Assembly: GCF_000412995.1 (NCBI RefSeq)
Contig: NZ_KE332512.1
Span: 1,380,694-1,444,693 of the forward strand
From: Treponema vincentii F0403
GTDB taxonomy: Bacteria > Spirochaetota > Spirochaetia > Treponematales > Treponemataceae
Reading direction: 5' to 3'
Length of the DNA stretch: 64,000 bases
Position numbers and translations under genes: made by a program. Below, in pieces: positions 9,179 to 18,373 of this stretch (positions are counted from its first letter, which is position 1; each line of letters starts with the position of its first letter). The notes beneath the pieces are model-generated. The model ran no database searches. It was not told the origin of the DNA and worked only from the letters and a program-made list of their open reading frames with translations.

Positions 9179-11095
9179 CTAGTCAAGTTCGAAAGCTCCA
9201 GTGTAAAGGCGATAATACACTCCCTTCTTCTCCAGCAGGCTTTCATGCGTACCGCGCTCGATAATTTCGCCGTGGTCTAAGACCATGATGACGTCGGAGT
9301 TCATAACGGTGGAAAGGCGGTGTGCGATGACGAATACGGTTCTGCCTTCCATCAGTCTATCCATACCCTTTTGGATGAGCGCCTCGGTTCGGGTGTCGAT
9401 TGAAGAGGTCGCTTCGTCTAAGATCATAACGGGCGGGTCGGAGACTGCGGCGCGGGCGATGGATAAAAGCTGCCGCTGCCCCTGCGAAAGGGAGTTTTTG
9501 TTGCCTTCAATAACGGTATCGTAACCGTGGGGCAGCATCATAATAAAGTTATGCGCATTGGCAAGTTTTGCAGCTTCGATACATTGCTCGTCGGTGGCAT
9601 CCAAATTGCCGAAACGGATATTTTCCATAATATTGCCGGTAAACAAATTGACTTCCTGCAGTACGATCCCGAGCGAGCGCCGCAGGTCTTCTTTCTTAAT
9701 ATGAGTAATCGGTATACCGTCGTAGGTTATCGTACCGCTGTTAATATCGTAAAAGCGGTTGATCAAATTGGTAATCGTTGTTTTACCCGCACCGGTTGCT
9801 CCGACAAACGCAACCTTTTGTCCACGCTCGGCAAAGAGGTTTATATCCTTCAACACTTTTTTCTCGGGTGAGTAACCGAAATCGACATGTTCAAAAATCA
9901 CCTTTCCGGTGAGCCGAGTCAATGTAACGCTGCCGTCTTCGCGGGTTTCTTTCCATGCCCACAGTCCCGTGCGCTCTGTCGTTTCGGTCAGCATACCGCC
10001 TGCTTCGTGAGCGTTTACAAGCGTAACGGTACCCGCATCCTCCTCAGGCGCTTCGTCCATCAGCGCAAAAATCCGCGAGGCGCCCGCGACGGCATTGATA
10101 ACCGAATTGAGCTGATTGGAAAGCTGAGAAATAGGATTGATAAAACTCCGCGACAGCGTTAAAAACGAGGCAATGGTACCGAGCGTCAGCGTGTTGATAC
10201 CGGCGATAGTCGGATTGGGAATTTTTGCAATGGCAAACCACGCACCGACAAGCGCGACAATCACATATTGGAGATAGCCGAGCGCATTCATAAACGGCAT
10301 GATAACGTTTGCATACGTGTTTGCTTTTGCCGCGCTTTCCTGCCATGCCGTGTTTTTCTCCTTAAAATCGGCTTTTACCGCCTCTTCCCGGCAGAACACT
10401 TTAATCACCTTCTGTCCGTTCATCATCTCTTCAACATAGCCGTTCAAATCGCCGAGCGTTTCCTGCTGCTGGACAAAATAGTAGCCGCTCTTTCCTGCAA
10501 CGAACTTAATCACTTTCAAAATTGAAAAAATGGAAGCGACAACAATAACCGTCAAGTACACGCTCTGGTACAGCATCGCAAAGAATACCGTCACAATCGT
10601 GCACACGGAAGAAACCAGCTGCGGCATCGACTGGGTAATCATCTGCCGGAGCGTGTCGGTATCGTTGGTGTAGCGGCTCATAATATCGCCGTGGGTATGC
10701 GTGTCAAAATAGCGGATGGGGAAGCTCTGCATCTTGCCGAACATTTCATCGCGGATACGCTTGAGCGTCCGCTGCGCAACATTGATCATAAGCCGGCTGT
10801 AAATCCATGAGCAGAGCACCCCGACGCCGTAAATTGAGGCGATAATCATAAGAGCCCGTAACAGACCGGTAAACACCGGATTAGTTTCCGCAAGCAGCGG
10901 CATAATATATTGATCTATCAATACTTGCAGGAACAGAGATGAAGCGGCGGTTGCTCCTGCGCTTAACAAAATACAGACCGTAACAATCACCAAGACGGCT
11001 TTATACTGTTTGAGGTACGCAAGAAGCCGTTTGACGGCAGGCATGGAAAGCTTCATTTCCGGTTTAGCTGTGTGAGCTGGTTTCATATTACTCAT
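9179..11095 (-). CDS. ABC exporter half-transporter, subunit 2
   Basis: This 638-residue half-transporter fuses a six-helix exporter membrane domain (about residues 20-330) to an ATPase domain. Walker A is GATGAGKTTI, the signature is LSQGQRQLLSIARA and Walker B is VMILDEATSSID; both catalytic residues look intact. An unusual stretch of about 40 residues between the two domains (around EERTGLWAWKETRED-like sequence) extends the linker. With the upstream gene it should form a heterodimer in the cytoplasmic membrane, of the type that exports lipids, drugs or peptides. The frame is open to 11140, but the ATG at 11095 has GGAGG five bases upstream and overlaps the previous stop by eight bases (ATGAGTAA), typical of translational coupling. 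The substrate cannot be read from the sequence. Confidence 0.92.
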   Translation of the reverse strand: MSNMKPAHTAKPEMKLSMPAVKRLLAYLKQYKAVLVIVTVCILLSAGATAASSLFLQVLIDQYIMPLLAETNPVFTGLLRALMIIASIYGVGVLCSWIYSRLMINVAQRTLKRIRDEMFGKMQSFPIRYFDTHTHGDIMSRYTNDTDTLRQMITQSMPQLVSSVCTIVTVFFAMLYQSVYLTVIVVASIFSILKVIKFVAGKSGYYFVQQQETLGDLNGYVEEMMNGQKVIKVFCREEAVKADFKEKNTAWQESAAKANTYANVIMPFMNALGYLQYVIVALVGAWFAIAKIPNPTIAGINTLTLGTIASFLTLSRSFINPISQLSNQLNSVINAVAGASRIFALMDEAPEEDAGTVTLVNAHEAGGMLTETTERTGLWAWKETREDGSVTLTRLTGKVIFEHVDFGYSPEKKVLKDINLFAERGQKVAFVGATGAGKTTITNLINRFYDINSGTITYDGIPITHIKKEDLRRSLGIVLQEVNLFTGNIMENIRFGNLDATDEQCIEAAKLANAHNFIMMLPHGYDTVIEGNKNSLSQGQRQLLSIARAAVSDPPVMILDEATSSIDTRTEALIQKGMDRLMEGRTVFVIAHRLSTVMNSDVIMVLDHGEIIERGTHESLLEKKGVYYRLYTGAFELD

Positions 11096-12905
11096 CGGAA
11101 CCTCCGAAAGCCTCGGTTTTGGAAGCTTTTCCATAGTCATTTGTTACACTGTTTGTAGCTATGTCATCGGTTCCTTTGGATTGAGTTTCAAACACTTCCT
11201 TATAGATGGCGCTCGTTTGTAACAGTTCATCATGCGTGCCTACCGCCGTGATGGAGCCGCTATCGAACACGAGGATTTTATCCGCATGCTGCACGGAAGA
11301 AATCCGCTGCGCAATAATAATCTTCGTCGTTTCGGGAAGAAATTCCTTAAATGATTTTTGAATCAGCGCATCCGTTTTGGTATCTACCGCACTGGTCGAA
11401 TCATCAAGTATCAAAATCTTAGGCTTTTTTAATAACGCCCGCGCGATACAGAGCCGCTGCTTTTGTCCGCCCGAAACATTCGCACCTCCCTGCTCGATAT
11501 GGGAGTTGTAGCCGTCCGGCATTGCTTCCACAAATTCGGCGGCGCAGGCAAGGCGGCACGCTTCGGCAATTTCCGCATCGCTTGCGTGTTCGTTGCCCCA
11601 CTTCAAATTATCCTTCACCGTACCGGAGAACAATTCATTTTTCTGCAATACCATCGCCACCGCATCCCGCAGCGTTTTTATATCGTAGTCCTTGACGTTC
11701 ACGCCGCCGACGCAAACCGAACCTGCGGTAACATCGTACAAGCGGGGTATCAGCTGCACAAAAGAGGTCTTTGACGAACCCGTGCCGCCGATAATTCCAA
11801 CCGTCTCTCCCGACCGGATACTTATATTTGCATCATCGATGACTTTTTTATCAGCACCGGCGGTATACATAAAGTCGGCATGGGCAAATTGAATTTCACC
11901 GTTTTTTACCGCCATTACCGGATGCTCGGGATTTTTAATATCGGGATGTTCGTTCAAAACTTCTGCAATGCGTTCCGCAGATGAGCGGGAAATGGTGATC
12001 ATCACAAACACCATCGAAAACATCATCAAGCTCATCATAATCTGCGTTGCATACGAAAAAAGCGCCATCAGCGAGCCGGTCGTTAAGCCCTGCGCGGCAT
12101 CGTTTCCGCTTGCGACAATCGCCCGTGCCCCGAACCACGAAATCAGAATCATACAGGTGTAAATACAGAACTGCATCAGCGGCATCATCAGCGTGATGTA
12201 CTGCTCGCCTTTTGAAAAGCCCCGGTAAATCGATTCGGAAATCTTTTCAAACTTAGCAATTTCGTACTCTTGCCGGTTAAACGATTTTACCGCCCGCACG
12301 CCCCGCACGTTTTCCTGCACCACATTGTTGAGCTTATCGTAGGTCTTAAAAACCGCCGTAAAGATGGGATGCACGTTCCGGATAATGAAATAGATACCGA
12401 GTCCCAAAAACGGAATCATAAAAAGGAAGATCATGGAAATTTCCCTACTGATTCTGAACGAGGCAATCATCGCAAAGAGCATCATACCGGGAGCGCGCAC
12501 TGCAAGTTTTACCAGCATCTGATAGGAGTTGAGCACGTTCGTTACGTCGGTTGTAAGCCGCGTTATAATAGAAGATGTTGAGAATTTATCGATATTGGAA
12601 AAAGAAAAGGTCTGCACGTTGTCGTACATATCTTGCCGGAGGTTTGCGGCGAACCCTGCCGATGCCTTTGCAGCGGTAACCGCAGAAAACACACCGGTGC
12701 TGAGTTGCATAAGCGCAAAAACCAACAGCGCCGCCCCGTACTTGAATACCGTCTGCATTGCACCGCGTTCAATACCCAAATCGATTAAATACGCCATACA
12801 CGAAGGGATGATAATTTCAAACACCACCTCCGTAATAGTCAGCAGCACAGCAAAAACGGACGTCCGTTTATATTCCCGCAGGCTTTTTGATAAAGTTTTC
12901 AGCAT
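11088..12905 (-). CDS. ABC exporter half-transporter, subunit 1
   Basis: The 605-residue partner of the downstream half-transporter. It has an N-terminal exporter membrane domain (about residues 15-310) and an ATPase domain with Walker A GGTGSSKTSF, signature VSGGQKQRLCIARAL and Walker B ILILDDSTSAVD. The Walker A has GSSKT where GSGKT is usual, and Walker B is followed by Asp-Ser rather than Glu-Ala at the catalytic base position. This matches heterodimeric exporters in which one nucleotide site is degenerate and the other subunit hydrolyses ATP. The C-terminal 35 residues after the ATPase are Lys/Ser/Thr-rich and variable. It is the first gene of a two-gene operon. Confidence 0.92.
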   Translation of the reverse strand: MLKTLSKSLREYKRTSVFAVLLTITEVVFEIIIPSCMAYLIDLGIERGAMQTVFKYGAALLVFALMQLSTGVFSAVTAAKASAGFAANLRQDMYDNVQTFSFSNIDKFSTSSIITRLTTDVTNVLNSYQMLVKLAVRAPGMMLFAMIASFRISREISMIFLFMIPFLGLGIYFIIRNVHPIFTAVFKTYDKLNNVVQENVRGVRAVKSFNRQEYEIAKFEKISESIYRGFSKGEQYITLMMPLMQFCIYTCMILISWFGARAIVASGNDAAQGLTTGSLMALFSYATQIMMSLMMFSMVFVMITISRSSAERIAEVLNEHPDIKNPEHPVMAVKNGEIQFAHADFMYTAGADKKVIDDANISIRSGETVGIIGGTGSSKTSFVQLIPRLYDVTAGSVCVGGVNVKDYDIKTLRDAVAMVLQKNELFSGTVKDNLKWGNEHASDAEIAEACRLACAAEFVEAMPDGYNSHIEQGGANVSGGQKQRLCIARALLKKPKILILDDSTSAVDTKTDALIQKSFKEFLPETTKIIIAQRISSVQHADKILVFDSGSITAVGTHDELLQTSAIYKEVFETQSKGTDDIATNSVTNDYGKASKTEAFGGSDE

Positions 12906-12982
12906 GATGACTTATCGTAGCACAGTCTAAAAAAAATGAATATACGGCGGGTTGGAACGCAGAATTAACCGATACATTTGAC

Positions 12983-13933
12983 CTAGTATTCATCCGCGGT
13001 AAGCAGTGCCAATTCGTCGCGCATGGAACGCCAGCTTTCGTATCGATCAGGGTGGATACGCCCTGCATTCAGCTCTTCCAAGATGCGGCACCCCTGTTCA
13101 TGGATATGCGAGCAGGAAAGCCCGAATGCACACTGTAGCGCCGGCGCTTCCATTTCGGGAAAGTAAAAAATAACCTCTTCCGGTTTGATACCCCACAGTG
13201 CAAAGTGCCTGATGCCGGGCGTATCGATAATGTTAAACGACAGTTGTGTTCCGTCTTGAGCGGTGAAGGTCATCGGTAAAAAGACTCCTTGTGTTGTCGT
13301 ATGAATGCCGCGGTCGTACTTAAACGAAATATCGGCGGTTTTCAATGCATGGCAGGGGTCAAGGCTATTCAGCAGGCTTGACTTCCCGACACCCGACTGA
13401 CCGGTAACGGCACAGGTTTTACCCGAAAGGAGACGTGCGAGCGGTTCAAGTCCTTCCCCCGTCTTTGCGGAGACCTCGCATACCTGTATGCCGATGCGCT
13501 GCCAATCTCGTATCCGTTCCCGCACCGCTTCCGGAATACCCAAATCGATTTTGTTCACAATGATAAGTGCGGAGATTCCTTCCGCGGCGGCTTGAACCAA
13601 TGTGCGGTCGGTAAAGCGCGGACGAAAGGGGGGATTGGCAGGGGTGGTAACGCAGAGCAGCAAGTCGATGTTTGCCGCTAATAGCTGCGGACTGCGCGTT
13701 TTCTGATTCCAGCGGATAAAACCGTTGCGCCGCGGCACAAGCGCCGTGATTTGCCCCTGATCGGGATGGATAGCGTCATATTCGATGTCGACCGTATCAC
13801 CCGGTGCTAACGGATTGTAATACCCGCGGATTTCCTTGAGCTTCTTGCCTTTAATGGAACAGCGCACTACGTTGCCTTCGGGCGTCCGCACCGCAAAAAA
13901 ATTATTTGCGCCGCTTAAAACCAGCCCCTGCAT
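12983..13933 (-). CDS. rsgA: Small ribosomal subunit biogenesis GTPase RsgA
   Basis: RsgA is a circularly permuted GTPase that checks late 30S subunit maturation. The 316-residue product has an N-terminal OB-fold, then G4 (NKIDLG) ahead of G1 (GQSGVGKSSLLN, near residue 180) and G3 (DTPGIRHFALW), the permuted order diagnostic of the family. A C-terminal zinc site (C-A-F-G-L-S-C-S-H-I-H-E-Q-G-C) follows. Its start codon overlaps the murI stop by one base (TAATG), so the two are cotranslated. Length and motifs look complete. Confidence 0.95.
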   Translation of the reverse strand: MQGLVLSGANNFFAVRTPEGNVVRCSIKGKKLKEIRGYYNPLAPGDTVDIEYDAIHPDQGQITALVPRRNGFIRWNQKTRSPQLLAANIDLLLCVTTPANPPFRPRFTDRTLVQAAAEGISALIIVNKIDLGIPEAVRERIRDWQRIGIQVCEVSAKTGEGLEPLARLLSGKTCAVTGQSGVGKSSLLNSLDPCHALKTADISFKYDRGIHTTTQGVFLPMTFTAQDGTQLSFNIIDTPGIRHFALWGIKPEEVIFYFPEMEAPALQCAFGLSCSHIHEQGCRILEELNAGRIHPDRYESWRSMRDELALLTADEY

Positions 13934-14721
13934 TACAGCGCACCCTTCCAGTCGAGGTCAAAAAGTCCGCAGTAGCCGCGGTAGAGCCCGTCGATGCGTT
14001 CGGTGATTTCGCCGGTAACATAGCAACTGCTGCGGGATGCTTCCCCACCGGACGGCGGAGGCAGCACATCCAATGCATGGGAAACAACGCCGGGCAAGGA
14101 ATCGACAACCTTTATTTCCGGAGCGGCGCATTCGGTAAAGGTATCTGCAAGATGCAAAAAGTGAGTGCACGCCAGTACAATCGTATCGACACCGGCGTCT
14201 TTAAACTGCCGGATTGCAGGCATTACTGCTTTTCGTTTTTCTTCATCCGGGGCGGTAATCAGTCCGTTTTCAATTTTTGCAACCAGTTCCGCATCCGCTC
14301 GTCTTTCGATAGTACAATCGGCGGCAAATGATTCAATCAGTTTATCAAGATACGGATCGTTGATTGTCCGTGCGGTGGCAATAATCCCGATTCGTTTATT
14401 GGCGCTCACCTCCGCCGCGACCTTTACCGCCGGTACTGTGCCGACAAAGGGGATGGAAAAAGTTTTCCGCAGCGCATCGAGGGCAGCAGTCGACATCGTA
14501 TTACACACAACGATAATCATTTCGGGATTCAAACGGTTTATTATCTTTTCGGTAACTCCGACGGCAAACCGGATAACCTCATCCCGTGTTTTTTCTCCGT
14601 AAGGGAAATGCTCCAAGTCCGCCACATACGCAGCGGGGGCTTGCGGCGCTTTTTGATGAAAATACCGGAAATACGGCAAACCGCCTATTCCCGAATCCAA
14701 AAAAACATATCTTTTATGCAT
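13933..14721 (-). CDS. murI: Glutamate racemase
   Basis: MurI makes D-glutamate for peptidoglycan. The 262-residue protein has the N-terminal DSGIGGLPYFRYF, the first catalytic cysteine in VVCNTMST (near residue 72) and the second in VLACTHFLHL (near residue 185), with the acidic and histidine residues expected around them. The C-terminal tail of about 45 residues after the second cysteine is longer than the catalytic core needs. It is coupled to rsgA by a one-base overlap. No strong Shine-Dalgarno is visible. The 279 bases upstream (14722-15000) contain no recognisable gene. Confidence 0.94.
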   Translation of the reverse strand: MHKRYVFLDSGIGGLPYFRYFHQKAPQAPAAYVADLEHFPYGEKTRDEVIRFAVGVTEKIINRLNPEMIIVVCNTMSTAALDALRKTFSIPFVGTVPAVKVAAEVSANKRIGIIATARTINDPYLDKLIESFAADCTIERRADAELVAKIENGLITAPDEEKRKAVMPAIRQFKDAGVDTIVLACTHFLHLADTFTECAAPEIKVVDSLPGVVSHALDVLPPPSGGEASRSSCYVTGEITERIDGLYRGYCGLFDLDWKGAL

Positions 14722-15000
14722 TTAATTCAATACCTCGTAAAATAATTAAGAATTAATAATTATGAATTGAATCTATATCTGTAAAAAGCTTATGGAGTCA
14801 GTGTAGGATATGCGGTATATTCTGTCAATTATATAGTAAGGGTATCGCCGACTGGACTGGCATCCGGAAAGGCGTAGATACAACTTGACAGCCGCTGCCG
14901 GCACAAGTACATTGATTATGACCTTTGTTGCCCTTGTGAGGCAATCAGCCATGTCACCCTTTGCACAAAGATGTTTCTATCGTAACTGAGGTATCCGCAA

Positions 15001-15609
15001 ATGTCTTTTCTCATACTTGCTTACCTATTTTTTATTGGTTCCGTATCCGGCTGGATATTGGAGGTTTTCTACCGGCGGTATATTTCTTCTGCAAATCCCG
15101 AACGGAAATGGATCAACCCCGGTGCGTGTACCGGACCATACCTTCCGCTGTATGGCTGCGGTCTGTGCATTTTATATCTTCTTGTTCAAGAAGAAACAGA
15201 AATTTTTCATATATATACAGCATGGCGCAGTGTTCTGACAGTCGCAGTTATGGCAATCTGTATGACGGTGATCGAATACATTGCCGGTATATGTACTCTG
15301 AAATTTGCAAAGGTACGCCTCTGGGATTACAGCCGCGAATGGGGCAATATACAAGGCGTTATCTGCCCAAAGTTTTCTCTGGCATGGGCATTTATCTGTA
15401 TTTTTTATTATTTTTGCCTTCATTCATATATTTTGCAATCAGCCGGATGGGTTAAGCAACATCCATACGCATATTTCGGAATCGGTGTGTTTTATGGGAT
15501 TTTCTCCGTGGATGCTGTAGAATCTGCTCAGCTTGTAGGCAAACTTAAAAAGTTTGCAGAGGAAAATCACATCATCATCCGTTACGAAGCAATTAAAATG
15601 GAAATTTGA
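15001..15609 (+). CDS. Integral membrane protein, putative ABC-transporter type IV (CmpB-like)
   Basis: The 202-residue protein has about five membrane segments and begins with a short periplasm-facing motif (SVSGWILEVFYRR, then NPGACTGPYLPLYG). These glycine- and proline-rich blocks are characteristic of the CmpB-type putative ABC permease family, whose function is not settled. A TGAGGT lies about ten bases before the ATG. A possible promoter (TTGACA at 14885-14890, TACATT at 14908-14913) lies upstream but the match is modest. The gene stands alone between murI on the other strand and the accessory island. Confidence 0.75.
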   Translation: MSFLILAYLFFIGSVSGWILEVFYRRYISSANPERKWINPGACTGPYLPLYGCGLCILYLLVQEETEIFHIYTAWRSVLTVAVMAICMTVIEYIAGICTLKFAKVRLWDYSREWGNIQGVICPKFSLAWAFICIFYYFCLHSYILQSAGWVKQHPYAYFGIGVFYGIFSVDAVESAQLVGKLKKFAEENHIIIRYEAIKMEI

Positions 15610-15720
15610 TTGTTTTTATCAAAATCATTCTTGATTTTACACTATTCTTGCAGAAATAGCTTGTATTTTATGAATAAAAGATGGTATTGTATGCGCAGTT
15701 GATGATAGAGGAGCTGCGCT

Positions 15721-17034
15721 ATGGTGCTTGAGTTTTCTATAACAAATACATTTTCTATTAGTGAAAGACAAACTATTAGTTTTGAATCGGCTCTGAACGA
15801 TCCCGCAACCGACAGGCAGCACTGTATAGACTGTAACGGTAAGAAAATACTCAAAATGGCGTGTATATACGGCGCAAATGCTTCAGGAAAAACAAACATA
15901 CTTGAGGCGCTTCGCTTTTATGCGTATTTTATGCTCAGCTCATTTACCCGCTTAAAACCGGGTGATGCGATTAATTTTACTCCCTTTAAGTTTGATTCGC
16001 AGCTTCAAAATCAGCCCGGTGCGTTTGAAATTGTCTTGTATCTAAAAAATAGCGATACCGAAGGCTATACCCGCTATGAATATAATCTAAAACTGACCCG
16101 TACCGCTGTTGTCTACGAATCGGTATATTATGCACCGAAAGGACAGAAAAAACTGATCGTTATGAGGGATGAGCATACAGGTATAAAATGGGGTAGTGAT
16201 ATTCCCGGTCCTAAGAAAGCAATTGAAAACCTCGTGCGTCCGAATTGTTCGCTTCTTTCGGCAAGTCAGCAGCTTCCATTTCCCGCGTTAAAACATTTAA
16301 CACTCTACTTGACCGTGTTCTTTGCCGGAATAATAGGTATGTCAAACGAGTTTTTACGAGGAAACGCGTTTGCTCACATAAGACCTCGGTTCCCTCAATT
16401 TAAGGACTATCTTGTGCAATTACTTTCTGCTTTTGATATGGGAACAATCAGCGATATAAACGTTGAACATATACCGATTACCGAAGATTTAGCGGCAACG
16501 CTTCCCCAAGAAATGCAAGAACGTGTTGTAAACTACAATGGAAAATTGACAGTGCAAGATGTGCAAGTAACACATCGCTATGATAATCATGACTATACGT
16601 TATCAATTGATGAAGAGTCGGCAGGAACAATACGGATGATAGAACTGAGCGCACTATTGCACTCATTGAAATACGAAAACATTGCTTACATTATTTCTAT
16701 TGATGAACTTGAGACCTCATTACACCGTGAATTGATAGAGACGTTTCTCGAGCTTTTTTTGTATGTTGCTGCAGAGTCACAACTCATTTTTACCACACAT
16801 GATCAAGATTTATTAGATTCCGGTCTTTTACGGGATGATGAAGTCTGGTTTTGCTATAAAACGGATAAGGGGAATAGCGTATACAATAGCATCACTGACT
16901 ATACAGGGATCCGCAAAGGAGTTTCGCGCAAAAAGCTGTATAATGCCGACAAATTCGGTGCCTTACCGCTTGTGAACGTCAATGTATTGAAGGAGCTGTT
17001 TTATGCCGAGAAAAACTCGGAAAATACAAAGTAA
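15721..17034 (+). CDS. AAA family ATPase, RloA/COG1106 type
   Basis: The 437-residue protein is a predicted ATPase of the class found next to RloB in phage-defence and restriction loci. Walker A is CIYGANASGKTNILEAL (about residues 46-62). A long helical and beta insert is followed by a Walker B-like ISIDELETSLHRELIE near residue 325 and a switch histidine in TTHDQDLLDSG. Length is typical and the gene looks intact, with AGAGGAG before the ATG. It overlaps by 32 bases the next ORF, which appears to be a deleted RloB-like gene, so the enzyme may have lost its effector partner. Its genomic neighbours (broken reverse transcriptase and methyltransferase) support a defence island. Biochemical role is inferred from the family. 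Confidence 0.85.
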   Translation: MVLEFSITNTFSISERQTISFESALNDPATDRQHCIDCNGKKILKMACIYGANASGKTNILEALRFYAYFMLSSFTRLKPGDAINFTPFKFDSQLQNQPGAFEIVLYLKNSDTEGYTRYEYNLKLTRTAVVYESVYYAPKGQKKLIVMRDEHTGIKWGSDIPGPKKAIENLVRPNCSLLSASQQLPFPALKHLTLYLTVFFAGIIGMSNEFLRGNAFAHIRPRFPQFKDYLVQLLSAFDMGTISDINVEHIPITEDLAATLPQEMQERVVNYNGKLTVQDVQVTHRYDNHDYTLSIDEESAGTIRMIELSALLHSLKYENIAYIISIDELETSLHRELIETFLELFLYVAAESQLIFTTHDQDLLDSGLLRDDEVWFCYKTDKGNSVYNSITDYTGIRKGVSRKKLYNADKFGALPLVNVNVLKELFYAEKNSENTK

Positions 17035-17143
17035 CAAAACGGTGCTGAAATTGGAAGAAAGAAATAAGAAGGATGAAGATAAATCTGCGTCATTTTGTAA
17101 TGTGCATAAACTTTTTGAAGAGATTGAAAAGCTGAAGAAATAG
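17003..17143 (+). pseudogene. RloB-like remnant, internally deleted (46 codons)
   Basis: A short ORF starts inside the AAA gene (32-base overlap) and encodes 46 residues. Its first part, MPRKTRKIQSNKTV, resembles the basic start of RloB proteins. Its last part, SFCNVHKLFEEIEKLKK, resembles the RloB C-terminus (pattern NPSTxVHxLVEEL). The Toprim-like catalytic middle of about 150 residues is absent. The simplest reading is a large in-frame internal deletion, leaving only the two ends joined. The position directly after an RloA-type ATPase supports this. The assignment rests on short similarity and could be wrong; the ORF may simply be a small translated peptide. Confidence 0.45.
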
Positions 17144-17147
17144 TAAG

Positions 17148-17806
17148 CATCAAAACAGAACCTTGCGGAATGCCATTTGTTTGACCATAACGCATTGCAC
17201 GAATGTATTTATCTATGATATTGCCGATTAAATTTTCCCGTCTCTGTTGCTTTGCGACATCTTTTGTGTGTAATGCCCATGCTATCGAATGGGTATAGAG
17301 TGCGCCGTAACAGTTTGTTATATCAGTTTCAATAAGGTACTCATAATCTAAAGATAATTCAATTGAGTGTTGTTCAATATTTTCCCACCATGCTAATATC
17401 TGTGCTTTCTGATTTGTTTGCAATGCATTTTCAACAACGGGAATACTCATACATTCTATGTCTGGATTTGCAGCAAAGTCTTTAAATCGGTTACAGATAT
17501 CTTGCCAATGTGTTTCTTCTGTAATCGTTCTTGCAAGCTGTACATAAAGAATAGGATTGATTAATTCAAAAGGTCTCCAATCGTACTTTCCGTCTTTGTT
17601 TGCTGCTATAATATAATTGACATTCTCATAATTCTCGGGATGTACGTGCTTGAGTATATCAGGATGATTCGATAGAAAGTTATTAATAGAGGTTAGTAAC
17701 GTACCAAAAGTAATATACGGCGGAAAATCCAATGAACAATATATTTTTGAATCTAGAAAAAGAGTGCTTCTTGCGCTTCTAAATCTAAGATAGTTTTTTG
17801 CAACAT
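17148..17806 (-). pseudogene. Reverse transcriptase, frameshifted and 3'-truncated
   Basis: The frame encodes a defence-type reverse transcriptase N-terminal half. Conserved pieces are SLDFPPYITFG, ETDITNCYGALYTHSI (first palm aspartate) and GQTNGIPQGSVLM (fingers/palm loop). Homology stops right after SVLM, where Asp and the YADD catalytic box should follow; the next base is beside the stop of the RloB-like remnant. Upstream, the ATG at 17806 gives MLQKTILDLEAQEALFF and then a stop. Adding one T to the T5 run at 17757-17761 would join it to the rest (LDSKIYCSLDF). Thus the gene carries a frameshift and has lost its catalytic 3' half. Frame assignments are read directly; the exact reverse transcriptase class is not known. 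Confidence 0.75.
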
Positions 17807-17817
17807 ATTGGTGCTTC

Positions 17818-17946
17818 CTACCTCTTCCCCCGTTTCCTCTTCCCCGTAAGCAACCCCTCCGTCTTCTTCGCCGCTGCCGCCTTTTCTTTCCAGTTCAGTA
17901 CAAACTGCTGTGCTCGCGTTTTAATTTCGTTTAATGATAATGCCAT
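17818..17946 (-). pseudogene. N-terminal stub of a DNA methyltransferase
   Basis: A 42-residue frame begins MALSLNEIKTRAQQFVLNW, which resembles the start of the large class I DNA methyltransferases of type IIG or BREX-like systems. After about 28 residues it turns into a Lys/Arg/Gly-rich tail with no similarity and stops, so over 90 percent of the gene would be missing. A strong GGAGGGG lies before the ATG, and the stub starts 22 bases after the vapC stop, so it was probably cotranscribed with vapBC. Confidence is limited by the short match. Confidence 0.5.
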
Positions 17947-17968
17947 ATTGCCCCTCCCCGATAGTGTC

Positions 17969-18373
17969 CTATTCCTTTGTCCAGTCTTCTAGTTTTATCC
18001 AAGGGATTCTCACAAATTCATCGTAATTATTCGTTACAACAATTAAATTTCTTGTCATCGCTTGAGCTGCAATTTGCATATCATACGGACCTATAATATT
18101 TCCTTTTTTTTCAAGATAGGCTCTAATCATACCATACGCTTCCGTATCTTCTGTTGTGAAATCAAGAATAGTATTAAAGTCAGCACAAAAGTCTAATAAA
18201 GCCTGCCGATTTTTTTCTCTCTGTTGACTTTTTGAAGCTCCGTATTCTATTTCCGCGATTGAAATAGCTGATAAAAAAAGATCATCGCTATTTGCCGAAA
18301 AAATCTTTTTAGTAAGAACAGGAAATTTATTTTTTATGAGAAAAATACAAATATTTGTATCCAATAAATACAT
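17969..18373 (-). CDS. vapC: VapC-type PIN-domain toxin (ribonuclease)
   Basis: This 134-residue protein is a PIN-domain endoribonuclease, the toxin of a type II toxin-antitoxin pair. The first acidic residue lies in LLDTNICIFLI, the second in SAISIAEIEYG, and the later acidic cluster in GPYDMQIAAQAMTRNLIVVTNNYDEF. These form the magnesium site. Length is typical and no lesion is seen. The start overlaps the vapB stop by one base (TAATG). VapC enzymes usually cut initiator tRNA or 23S rRNA; which one applies here is unknown. Confidence 0.92.
   Translation of the reverse strand: MYLLDTNICIFLIKNKFPVLTKKIFSANSDDLFLSAISIAEIEYGASKSQQREKNRQALLDFCADFNTILDFTTEDTEAYGMIRAYLEKKGNIIGPYDMQIAAQAMTRNLIVVTNNYDEFVRIPWIKLEDWTKE

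Noticed and set aside
14722-15000. 279-base gap upstream of murI and the CmpB-like gene, with a TTGACA/TACATT pair
   Set aside because: Short fragments resembling IADWTGIRKG and a 57-codon minus-strand frame were seen but have no support; treated as non-coding.
17001-17732. 243-codon minus-strand frame covering the reverse transcriptase
   Set aside because: Its last 50 residues are the antisense of the RloB-like remnant, and its start is an internal TTG; the homologous part is described as a pseudogene instead.
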